From JAPXSY01 sp034003585 (GTDB lineage Bacteria > Verrucomicrobiota > Kiritimatiellia > RFP12 > UBA1067): a stretch of DNA of 40,535 nucleotides. The stretch lies in the NCBI GenBank assembly GCA_034003585.1, contig JAVEYH010000018.1, positions 1 to 40,535 on the forward strand. Direction: 5' to 3'. The stretch's first letter is position 1. The number at the start of each line of letters is the position of its first letter. Made by a program: the position numbers and the translations under genes. Under the pieces are notes generated by a model. It searched no databases. It saw only the letters and a program-made list of their open reading frames with translations, and was not told the origin of the DNA. Shown here one piece after another: positions 33,825 to 40,535 of the stretch.

Positions 33825-34610
33825 ATGAGTGAGAAAAGGGTCGCGCTGGCGATGGCGGCACATCCGGATGATATCGAGTTCATGATGAGCGGCACGCTGC
33901 TTCTGCTCAAACAGGCGGGCGCGGAAATCCACCTGTGCAATCTGGCCAACGGGTGTTACGGCTCACAGGTGTACTCGAAGGAGGAGGCCGCGGTCGTGCG
34001 GGCGGAGGAGGCGAAGGCCGCGGCGCGGGTGGCGGGCGCAATCTGGCACCCGTCGCTCTTCGATGACCTCGGGCTCTATTATGACCCGACCTCTGTGGCG
34101 CGGGTCTCCGCGGTGGTGCGCGAGATCCGGCCCGATATCGTGCTCACGCTTTCCCGCTACGACTATATGGAGGATCACGAGTACGCCTCGCGGCTGACCT
34201 CCTCCGCAGCCTTCAACCGCTGTCTGCCCAGCTATGTGACCGATCCGCCGCAGCCCGCGTACAACCGGCCGGTGGCGGTGTATCACTCGCTGCCGCACGC
34301 GCTGACGGATATGCAGCGCACCCCGATCGTGCCGGAGTTCTGCATCGACATCGGAGGGGTGATGGAGGTGAAGCGCGAGATGCTGGCGCAGCACAAAAGC
34401 CAGCGCGAGTGGCTCGACGCGACGCAGGGCATGGGCTCGTATGTGGAGAGTATGGCGGATGCGGCCCGCGAGGTCGGCAGACGGTACGGCGGCTGCGAGT
34501 TCGCCGAAGGGTGGCGGCGGCATAACCACATGGGGTATTGCGCACCGGATTTCGCGCCGTTGGAGACGCTGCTCGCGCCGCTGCTCAAGCGCGTGGCGCC
34601 GACGGCGTGA
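33825..34610 (+). CDS. PIG-L/LmbE family N-acetyl sugar deacetylase
   Basis: PIG-L enzymes are zinc-dependent deacetylases of N-acetylglucosamine-containing substrates. This 261-residue protein carries the zinc motif MAAHPDDIEFMMSGTLLLL at the N-terminus (His, Asp, Asp), DIVLTLSRYDYMEDHEYASRL with the third ligand region, and a C-terminal HNHMGY segment. It has no signal peptide, so it acts in the cytoplasm. The start at 33825 is 41 bp after the ABC ATPase. With a NagB-like protein and a PfkB kinase next, it would deacetylate an imported N-acetyl amino sugar, but the substrate is inferred from context only. Confidence 0.88.
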   Translation: MSEKRVALAMAAHPDDIEFMMSGTLLLLKQAGAEIHLCNLANGCYGSQVYSKEEAAVVRAEEAKAAARVAGAIWHPSLFDDLGLYYDPTSVARVSAVVREIRPDIVLTLSRYDYMEDHEYASRLTSSAAFNRCLPSYVTDPPQPAYNRPVAVYHSLPHALTDMQRTPIVPEFCIDIGGVMEVKREMLAQHKSQREWLDATQGMGSYVESMADAAREVGRRYGGCEFAEGWRRHNHMGYCAPDFAPLETLLAPLLKRVAPTA

Positions 34611-34693
34611 CGGGTGCCTGACCGCCGCAAGGACCAGGAAAATGTGCTGGGGAAGGCCTCAACGGCCGAACCGGAAAAAAGAGAGGGAACGAT

Positions 34694-35623
34694 ATGGCAA
34701 GAGCGATCAGTAAATTGGCGCCGGGATGGTGGGACTATACCACGCTGGATGAGGAGATCCTCCGGGACGCGGCGAAACTCGGGCCGAAGGATCTGGCGCA
34801 GTTGGCGCGGCCGGGTTTCACCGTGAGCCTGTACGACACGGTGGAAGAGTTCTACACGGCCGAAGCGCTGGAATATGTGGCGGCGTGGCGGCAGGCGACC
34901 CCGGACAACCCCGTGGGCGTGTGCGGTCCGATCGGACCGACGGAACAGTTGCCGCTGGTGGCGCGGATCGTGAACGCGATCGGCTTGAATTTGCGCGACG
35001 CCCATTTCTGGGGTATGGACGAGTGGGTCGAGAACGGCCAGACCGTCGCGCCGACGCACCCGCTCTCCTTCGCGAAGTGCGACAAGGAGCAATGCTTCGA
35101 CCGGATCAGACCGGAGCTGAAAATGCCCGAGGCGAACCTGCACTTCCCGATCGGCGATCTGGCGGCCTACACCCGGACGTATGACCAGGTGAAATGCCTG
35201 CTGATGCAGGGCGGCCAGGGAGAGATCAAACACTGGGCCTTCAATGACCCGCCCAAGCGTGAGGGCACCTACCGGGACACACCGCCCTCTCCCTCCGAAT
35301 ACCGCAAACAGTCGGCGCGGCTGGTGGACCTGCACCCCGTGACGATCATTCAGAACGCGCGCACCTCGGGCGGCGGCAATGTGTCGATGGTGCCGACCCG
35401 CGCGGCGACGGTCGGTCCGGTGGAGACGTGGAAGTCGGAGAAGGTCTCGATCTGGCATCCGGGCCATCACGACAACCCGTTCGGCATCCGGCTTTCGGCC
35501 CTGATGATCTCCAAGCGCATTCCGGACAGCAGCGTGCCGATGTCGCTTCTGGCGGATCATCCGAACGTTCACTTCCACTACCTCCGCACAGGGATCGGCG
35601 AGGTGGCCGTCGAGATGCACTGA
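34694..35623 (+). CDS. NagB-like glucosamine-6-phosphate deaminase/isomerase family protein
   Basis: This 309-residue protein aligns with the NagB fold: the phosphate-binding loop VGVCGPIGPT (GxxGxT), FWGMDEWV with the catalytic Asp at D109 (E. coli D72), and GGQGEIKHWAFNDP against GIGNDGHIAFNEP. In this alignment H180 matches H143 and D185 stands for E148, but I178 replaces the catalytic D141. Activity may therefore be altered, for example isomerisation without deamination, or a changed substrate. ATG 34694 follows GAGGGA. It lies 83 bp after the PIG-L deacetylase and 30 bp before the PfkB kinase, which supports an amino-sugar pathway. The family call is firm; the reaction is not. Confidence 0.85.
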   Translation: MARAISKLAPGWWDYTTLDEEILRDAAKLGPKDLAQLARPGFTVSLYDTVEEFYTAEALEYVAAWRQATPDNPVGVCGPIGPTEQLPLVARIVNAIGLNLRDAHFWGMDEWVENGQTVAPTHPLSFAKCDKEQCFDRIRPELKMPEANLHFPIGDLAAYTRTYDQVKCLLMQGGQGEIKHWAFNDPPKREGTYRDTPPSPSEYRKQSARLVDLHPVTIIQNARTSGGGNVSMVPTRAATVGPVETWKSEKVSIWHPGHHDNPFGIRLSALMISKRIPDSSVPMSLLADHPNVHFHYLRTGIGEVAVEMH

Positions 35624-35653
35624 CCCGCGCGGGGCACGAAACGAGGGAAAACG

Positions 35654-36805
35654 ATGCGGACGTTGAAAACCATTGCGGCGGGGCACGTGTGCCTCGATAT
35701 CATCCCCACCTTTCTGCGCGGCGCGCCGACGCTCGAAGCGGTCATGCGGCCCGGCAAACTGGTGGATATGGGCCCCGCGGTGCTCTCCACAGGCGGGTCG
35801 GTGGCCAATACGGGGATGGCCCTGAAACGTCTCGGCCTGCCCGTGCGCCTCATGGGCAAGGTGGGTGCTGACGCTTTCGGGACGGCGGTCTGCGACATGT
35901 TCCGGTCGCGCGACGAGGCGTTGGCGCAAACCATGATCGTGGATCCCGCGGTCGCGACTTCCTACACGGTGGTGATCAGCCTGCCGGGGATCGACCGCGT
36001 CTTCCTGCACTGCCCGGGCGCGAACGACACCTTCGGCGCGGACGACGTGACGCCGCGGCTTCTTGAGGGGATGGACCTCTTCCACTTCGGCTATCCGCCC
36101 CTGATGCGGGCCTTCTACCGCGAGGCGGGGGAGCTGACGCGCCTGTTCAGAAAGGTCAAGGCCTGCGGGCTGGCGACCTCGCTCGACATGGCGTTGCCTG
36201 ATCCGGAGTCGCCCGCCGGGCAGGCGGACTGGCCCGCGATCCTGAAACAGGCGTTGCCGTTCGTGGACCTCTTCTCGCCGAGCCTCGATGAGATCGTCTT
36301 CATGCTGCACCGCGAGCGCGGACTGAAAGTGCGCGAGCGCGCGGCCGCGGGCGTGCCGATGGGCGGGCTGATCGAAGAGGACGTGCGCGCGCTGGCTGGC
36401 GAGCTGATCGCGTTGGGCGTGGCGGTGGTGATGCTCAAGCTGGGCAGCCAGGGCGCGTATTTGCGGGTGACCTCGGACGAGGCGCGGCTCGCTGCCTGCG
36501 GCTGTTTCGATGCCGAATCCCGCGCGGCATGGGCGGGCGCGGAGTTTTTCGCGCCCTGCTTCGACGCGAAGGTCGCGGGCACGACCGGGTCCGGCGACTG
36601 CACGGTCGCTGGGCTGCTGGCGGCGGTCGCCCAAGGCCTCGGTCCGGCCGCGAGCGTGCGCGCGGCCGTGGCAGTGGGGTCGGCGAGCGTGGAGCGGCCG
36701 GACGCCACGAGCGGCGTGCCGGCGTGGGAGGCGCTCGATGCGCGTGTCCGTGCGGGGTGGGGGAGGGAGGCGCCCAAAGTGACCTTCCGGACCGAGTGGG
36801 CGTAG
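35654..36805 (+). CDS. PfkB family carbohydrate kinase
   Basis: This 383-residue protein has the ribokinase/PfkB signatures: GHVCLDIIP at the N-terminus, LSTGGSVANTGMALKRLGLPV, LMGKVGADAFG, and the C-terminal TTGSGDCTVAGLL with the catalytic base D315. It is slightly longer than many members, with extra residues in the middle around LPDPESPAGQADW. It phosphorylates a sugar or nucleoside in the cytoplasm. In this operon it would phosphorylate an amino sugar released by the deacetylase or a product of the NagB-like protein; the family does not fix the substrate. It is the last gene of the run before the cas region. Confidence 0.88.
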   Translation: MRTLKTIAAGHVCLDIIPTFLRGAPTLEAVMRPGKLVDMGPAVLSTGGSVANTGMALKRLGLPVRLMGKVGADAFGTAVCDMFRSRDEALAQTMIVDPAVATSYTVVISLPGIDRVFLHCPGANDTFGADDVTPRLLEGMDLFHFGYPPLMRAFYREAGELTRLFRKVKACGLATSLDMALPDPESPAGQADWPAILKQALPFVDLFSPSLDEIVFMLHRERGLKVRERAAAGVPMGGLIEEDVRALAGELIALGVAVVMLKLGSQGAYLRVTSDEARLAACGCFDAESRAAWAGAEFFAPCFDAKVAGTTGSGDCTVAGLLAAVAQGLGPAASVRAAVAVGSASVERPDATSGVPAWEALDARVRAGWGREAPKVTFRTEWA

Positions 36806-36811
36806 GGAATC

Positions 36812-36851
36812 CTGAGTGATTGAAAACCGCTCAGCCCCCCCTTAATCGGGG
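36812..36851 (+). terminator. Possible terminator after the PfkB gene
   Basis: CTGAG (36812-36816) pairs with CTCAG (36830-36834), and CCCC pairs with GGGG across CTTAATC just after. Stems are short and there is no T-tract, so the call is weak. The gap to cas3 (36806-37063) otherwise shows only the cas promoter. Confidence 0.3.
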
Positions 36852-36996
36852 TTGCCCGACAATCCTGGCCAGCTATCCGCTCTGATTGCCGATACCGGAA
36901 CCACACAGACATCGTCGGGTGAAGCCGTCGACACCTTCCTCCGATTCATCCGCTTTTGCGCTGCCTCGCTGCCAGCGCTTCAAGGCCGGATGAGGC

Positions 36997-37025
36997 TTGA
37001 CACATCTGCACTACAGCGTTACGCT
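36997..37025 (+). promoter_or_regulatory. Predicted promoter of the cas operon
   Basis: TTGACA (36997-37002), a 17-bp spacer and TACGCT (37020-37025), 38 bp before cas3. AGCGT-T-ACGCT, an 11-bp dyad, overlaps the -10 box and could bind a repressor. The -35 is a textbook TTGACA, unlike the TTGCC boxes elsewhere here. Confidence 0.5.
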
Positions 37026-37063
37026 CGCTACACTTTTGTTGTAGTTTTGTCGGAAGGATAGGC

Positions 37064-39256
37064 TTGATACACGCTCACAGTCTGAAGGGACATCCGCCTG
37101 ACTGTTGGCAGCCGCTGGATGTTCATGCCTCCGCAGTCGCTCGTATGGCAGAAGGGTTTGCGCAACCTTTCCAGTCAGGCGCGTGGGCATCGTTGTCGGG
37201 CTCGTTACACGACATCGGCAAGGCACGTATCTCTTTCCAGAATTATCTGCGTTTCTGCAACAACCTTGAGGATGCGGACTATGATGCCTCGGATCGCACG
37301 CATTCCGGCGCAGGGGCGGTATGGGCAGTTCAGGCACTCTCCCGCCACAAGGTCGGACGCATTCTCGCCTACGTCATTGCGGGGCACCACGCGGGACTAC
37401 CTGATTGGATCGGCGGTGAGACGCCGTGCGGTTCGTTGAGTTATCGGCTGGGCCAGGAGAAAGATATTGAGCGAGAACCGGCGGTCGCGGCATGGATTCT
37501 GGCGCATCAGATGGAATGGACGGCAACCTCGCTTGAACCGCCTTGGCGGTTCGGAAACGATAACATGTCCGATGTCTGTTTCTGGATTCGGATGCTCTAT
37601 TCCTGTTTGGTGGATGCCGATTTTTTGGACACCGAGGCGTTCATGGCGTCGGAAAAGGCCGCCGCCCGCTCTCAGTATCCGCAGTTGCGGGCACTGTCGG
37701 AGCGTTTTTTCACGGCATTGAACGCGAAACAACGCGAGGCCAAAGAGACGCCGGTCAACCGCATCCGCGTCGAGATTCGGGAGGCTTGCGAGACGGCGGC
37801 AGAATCGCCGCGCGGACTATTTTCCCTGACCGTTCCGACGGGCGGCGGGAAAACGCTTTCCGGCACGGCGTTTGCCTTACGACATGCGCTGAAACACGGG
37901 ATGAAGAGAATCATTTACGTGATCCCTTACACGTCGATCATCGAGCAGACGGCGGATGTCTTGCGGGCGTTTCTCGGCGAAGAAAACGTGGTGGAACATC
38001 ACTCGAATTTCGATCCGGATCGCGAGACGCAGCAGTCGCGGTTGGCCTCCGAGAATTGGGACGCGCCGGTCATCGTGACGACGAACGTGCAGTTCTTTGA
38101 ATCGCTCTACGCAAGCCGCTCAAGCCGTTGCCGTAAACTGCACAATATCGCGGACAGCGTGGTGATTCTGGACGAGGCGCAGCTTCTGCCGCCGCGCCTG
38201 CTGTTGCCCTGCGTGGAGGCGATGCGCCAACTGGTGACGCATTACGGTGTGAGCATAGTCTTATCCACCGCAACCCAGCCTGCGCTGCCGGGGCTGGAAT
38301 CTGTACGCGAAATCATTCCTTCCGACATGAACCTGTACGGCCGGCTCAAACGAGTCGACATCGCGTTTCCCAAAAATCGGGCCGTCCGTCAGACGTGGGA
38401 AGAGATCGCGGCGGAACTCGAACAGTTCGGGCAAGTGCTGTGCGTGGTGAACACCCGCAAGGACTGCCGCGATCTTCATGCGCTCATGCCGGAGGGTACG
38501 ATTCACCTTTCCGCAACCCTGTGCGGCGAGCACCGTTCGCACGTGATCGCAGACATCAAAGCGAAACTGAATGAGGGGCGGCCTGTCCGCGTCATCAGCA
38601 CGCAATTGGTCGAGGCGGGTGTGGACATCGATTTCCCCGTAGTCTATCGCGCGTTCACCGGTTTGCCCTCAATTGCCCAAGCTGCGGGACGCTGCAACCG
38701 CGAGGGCCTTTCCGCAGAACCTGGTCGTGTGGCGGTCTTTATGCCGCCCAAGCCCGCTCCGCGCGGCGAATTGCGCATAGCGGAGGACACGCTGACAAAT
38801 CTTCTGGCAACCGGTCTGGATGCGGAATCGCCAACAAGCTATCCGCAGTTCTTCAAAGTCTTCTACTCGGCGCAGAAGCAGAACGATTTGGGAAAGGTTT
38901 TCGAAGGGTGGTTGACGAAGGATGCACGTGACTTCCAGTTCCAGTTCCGAGAGGCGGCTGAAGCGTTCCGCATGATCGACGATCAGGCATCAGCAGCCGT
39001 GATCGTCCGCTACGGCGGGAATGAGCCGCTGATCCGTTCTTTGCTAGCCGTTGGGCCGAAGCGCGACATCATGCGCCGGTTGCAGCGCTTCACGGTGACG
39101 GTGCCGCGTCGGACGCTTGCGGACCTGATTGAAAAAGGATTTGTGGAAGAGCCGCATCCCGGTGTTTTCGTCCAGACGATGCCGTCACTGTACAGTGAGG
39201 TCTTCGGGCTGGATCTTTGCCGGGACGGCTTGGCTCCGGAGGACTTGATTTGCTGA
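37064..39256 (+). CDS. cas3: CRISPR-associated helicase/nuclease Cas3 (type I-C)
   Basis: Cas3 is the recruited nuclease-helicase that degrades target DNA after Cascade binding. This 730-residue protein joins an HD nuclease domain and a superfamily 2 helicase. The HD part has H21, LHDIGK with H49-D50, THSGAGA and GHHAGL (108-109). The helicase has PTGGGKT (258-264), IPYTSIIEQ, DEAQLLP (370-376), STATQPALPG, and motifs V-VI in STQLVEAGVDIDFP and QAAGRCNREG. The start is a TTG at 37064 following GGAAGGA; family N-terminal residues (HAHSLKG) begin right there, so the unusual start codon is well supported. cas5c and cas8c follow, which types the system as I-C. Confidence 0.95.
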   Translation: MIHAHSLKGHPPDCWQPLDVHASAVARMAEGFAQPFQSGAWASLSGSLHDIGKARISFQNYLRFCNNLEDADYDASDRTHSGAGAVWAVQALSRHKVGRILAYVIAGHHAGLPDWIGGETPCGSLSYRLGQEKDIEREPAVAAWILAHQMEWTATSLEPPWRFGNDNMSDVCFWIRMLYSCLVDADFLDTEAFMASEKAAARSQYPQLRALSERFFTALNAKQREAKETPVNRIRVEIREACETAAESPRGLFSLTVPTGGGKTLSGTAFALRHALKHGMKRIIYVIPYTSIIEQTADVLRAFLGEENVVEHHSNFDPDRETQQSRLASENWDAPVIVTTNVQFFESLYASRSSRCRKLHNIADSVVILDEAQLLPPRLLLPCVEAMRQLVTHYGVSIVLSTATQPALPGLESVREIIPSDMNLYGRLKRVDIAFPKNRAVRQTWEEIAAELEQFGQVLCVVNTRKDCRDLHALMPEGTIHLSATLCGEHRSHVIADIKAKLNEGRPVRVISTQLVEAGVDIDFPVVYRAFTGLPSIAQAAGRCNREGLSAEPGRVAVFMPPKPAPRGELRIAEDTLTNLLATGLDAESPTSYPQFFKVFYSAQKQNDLGKVFEGWLTKDARDFQFQFREAAEAFRMIDDQASAAVIVRYGGNEPLIRSLLAVGPKRDIMRRLQRFTVTVPRRTLADLIEKGFVEEPHPGVFVQTMPSLYSEVFGLDLCRDGLAPEDLIC

Positions 39257-39262
39257 GGAGAA

Positions 39263-39362
39263 GACACTCGACTCACGACGCTCGACGCTCGGGAAATGTG
39301 GCAGCAGAGGCGTGTAGCACGACCCTGCCGCCCCGAGTGTCGTGAGTCGAGTGTCGAGCGTC
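39263..39362. repeat. Heptanucleotide-repeat hairpin between cas3 and cas5c
   Basis: Left arm (39263-39290) is four 7-nt units: GACACTC, GACTCAC, GACGCTC, GACGCTC. Right arm (39335-39362) is the inverse type: GAGTGTC, GTGAGTC, GAGTGTC, GAGCGTC. In one register 20 of 21 bases pair and the last is a G-U pair. The 44-nt loop holds a further GGCAG/CTGCC stem. The arms fill most of the 133-bp gap inside the operon. Confidence 0.85.
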
Positions 39363-39389
39363 AGAATCGGAAAACGAAAGGATACCGTC

Positions 39390-40109
39390 ATGAGAGGTTT
39401 CTGCCTTGAAGTCAGCGGCGATTTCGCCTGCTTCACCCGCCCCGAAATGAAGGTCGAGCGCGTCAGCTACGATGTCATCACGCCATCCGCAGCGCGTGCG
39501 ATTTTCGAGGCCATCCTGTGGAAACCGGCGATCCGCTGGCAGGTCACGAGAATCGAGGTGCTGAACCCGATCCGGTGGGCCTCCGTCCGCAGAAACGAGT
39601 TGGCCGGCATCGCAAGTCTCCGCAGCGACGGCATCTTCATTGAGGATTCGCGCCAGCAGCGCGCGGGACTGTTCCTGCGGGACGTGAGATACCGGCTTTA
39701 TGCCGAATTCACGTTCATTCCCGTGGAGAAACGGACGCGGGTCCTCAATCCGTCGCCTGAGTGGCTTACGGACGCGGAGGAAGAGGAGATGTATAAACAG
39801 GCGGAGGCTCGCCCGGACGAAAAGGAAGCGAAATACGCAGCCATGTTCGACCGGCGCGCGACCAAAGGGCAATGTTTCACCCAGCCGTATCTGGGATGCC
39901 GCGAGTTTTCCTGCGCGTCCGTCCGCCTGATCAAGCGTCCGGAGGAAGAGCCTGATCGGCCGATCCCCGACAGCCGCGATCTGGGTTTCATGCTCTACGA
40001 CATGGACTATTCCGACCCGAAAGACATCAAGCCGATGTTTTACCGCGCGAACATGGTGTACGGCGTGATCGCTGTTCCTGACGTGGATTCGGAGGAGGTA
40101 CGCAAATGA
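39390..40109 (+). CDS. cas5c: Type I-C Cascade subunit and crRNA endonuclease Cas5c
   Basis: In type I-C systems, which lack Cas6, Cas5c (also called Cas5d) processes the CRISPR RNA and caps its 5' handle. This 239-residue protein has the family N-terminus (FCLEVSGDFACFTRPEMKVERVSYDVITPSAARAIF is split across a conserved RAMP strand and the Tyr region), ILWKP, IRWASVRRNEL, then a MFDRRATKGQCFTQPYLGCREFSC region. The expected KH pair before MFDRR reads KY here. ATG 39390 was chosen for AAAGGAT upstream; an in-frame start at 39342 would lie in the repeat arm. The stop overlaps the cas8c start (ATGA). Confidence 0.92.
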   Translation: MRGFCLEVSGDFACFTRPEMKVERVSYDVITPSAARAIFEAILWKPAIRWQVTRIEVLNPIRWASVRRNELAGIASLRSDGIFIEDSRQQRAGLFLRDVRYRLYAEFTFIPVEKRTRVLNPSPEWLTDAEEEEMYKQAEARPDEKEAKYAAMFDRRATKGQCFTQPYLGCREFSCASVRLIKRPEEEPDRPIPDSRDLGFMLYDMDYSDPKDIKPMFYRANMVYGVIAVPDVDSEEVRK

Positions 40110-40535
40110 TCCTGCAGGCGCTGAAAGAATACTACGACCGCAAGGCCGCCGACCCCGATTCCGGCATCGCGCCGTTGGGGTGGGAGACAAAGGAGCTGCC
40201 TTTCTTAGTCACACTCTTGCCTGATGGCTCGCCAGCCAACATTGAAGATACACAGGTGCCCGACGGCAAGAAGCTTCGTGCAACACGTTTTTTGGTGCCT
40301 CAAGCCGTCAAACGAACCGTGGGGAAAAGAGCGAACCTTCTTTGGGATGACCCCGAATACGCCTTAGCGCTCGACATCAAGGGCGATCCGGAGAATGCGG
40401 TAGAGAAGAACCGTCTGTTCACTGAACGGATCACGAATGCGAACTTGTCCGACATCGACGAGGTTGCTGCTGTTCTGGCGTTTCTCAAACGTACGGACAA
40501 GTCTGAAGCGCTTGCCGCTCTTGACCCCGTGAAAT
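40106..40535 (+). CDS. cas8c: Type I-C Cascade large subunit Cas8c (3' partial)
   Basis: Cas8c (Csd1) recognises the PAM and builds the type I-C effector complex. Only the first 143 residues are in the window and the frame is open to the last base. The N-terminus MILQALKEYYDRKA, then IAPLGWETKELPF and the LVPQAVKRTVGKRANLLWD segment are typical of Csd1 proteins. ATG 40106 overlaps the cas5c stop (ATGA) and has GGAGGAGG upstream. Further type I-C genes (cas7c, cas4, cas1, cas2) and an array are expected beyond the window; that is expectation, not observation. Confidence 0.93.
   Translation, partial: MILQALKEYYDRKAADPDSGIAPLGWETKELPFLVTLLPDGSPANIEDTQVPDGKKLRATRFLVPQAVKRTVGKRANLLWDDPEYALALDIKGDPENAVEKNRLFTERITNANLSDIDEVAAVLAFLKRTDKSEALAALDPVK

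Noticed and set aside
34283..36634. Minus-strand open frame of 783 codons
   Set aside because: It lies antisense to three well-recognised genes (PIG-L, NagB-like, PfkB), has no family motif and is rich in Arg, His and Pro, as expected for a frame shadow in GC-rich DNA.
36819..36827. ATTGAAAAC resembling the 3' end of type I-C CRISPR repeats
   Set aside because: Only one short copy is present and there is no repeat-spacer pattern. No CRISPR array was found in the window.
36852..37061. Possible 69-residue protein before cas3
   Set aside because: No ribosome site, no recognisable motif, and it runs through the cas promoter.
39263..39362. Heptamer hairpin read as an intrinsic terminator for cas3
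   Set aside because: It is far longer than a usual terminator, lacks a T-tract, and the downstream genes have no clear promoter of their own.

Overview
The window looks like chromosome of a GC-rich, outer-membrane-bearing bacterium. LpxK (lipid A kinase) implies lipopolysaccharide. The mix of tandem SGNH esterases, FG-GAP and other beta-propellers, a pectate-lyase-like beta-helix protein and a PIG-L/NagB-like/PfkB sugar operon resembles the PVC superphylum, perhaps Kiritimatiellota or Lentisphaerota. That placement is a judgement from gene content, not from a marker-gene tree. Coding density is high and no gap reaches 300 bp.

Layout. 1-4718 (+): three secreted SGNH/GDSL-type esterases in a row; the first is cut by the window edge and has a degenerate first catalytic domain. 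4836-6677 (+): glmS. 6782-6856: tRNA-Glu(UUC), followed without a visible terminator by a radical SAM gene with an unusual cysteine spacing. 8788-12717 (+): envelope cluster lpxK-murJ-murG. 12728-18507 (-): five-gene operon of uncertain function (FG-GAP protein, short CphA-like ATP-grasp ligase, periplasmic propeller, lipoprotein, large exported protein). 18747-25611 (+): purA-uppS-cdsA-dxr-rseP-ispG, joining isoprenoid and phospholipid synthesis with envelope proteolysis. 25618-27198 (-): helical-repeat lipoprotein. 27435-32481 (-): MacB-type permease, histidine phosphatase, thiE and a beta-helix protein. 32695-36805 (+): MalK-class ABC ATPase, PIG-L deacetylase, NagB-like protein and PfkB kinase, plausibly one amino-sugar pathway. 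37064-40535 (+): start of a type I-C CRISPR-Cas operon (cas3, cas5c, partial cas8c). The remaining cas genes and any array lie beyond the window.

Regulation. Several promoters share the form TTGCC[A/C/G]-17/18 bp-TA..(A)T, found before glmS, tRNA-Glu, purA, the lipoprotein gene and the ABC operon. The cas operon has a TTGACA-type promoter and looks lower in GC, suggesting separate acquisition.

Most unusual items: the heptanucleotide-repeat hairpin inside the cas operon, the CX4CX2C radical SAM protein next to tRNA-Glu, the ATP-grasp/propeller operon, and the NagB-like protein that lacks a catalytic aspartate.
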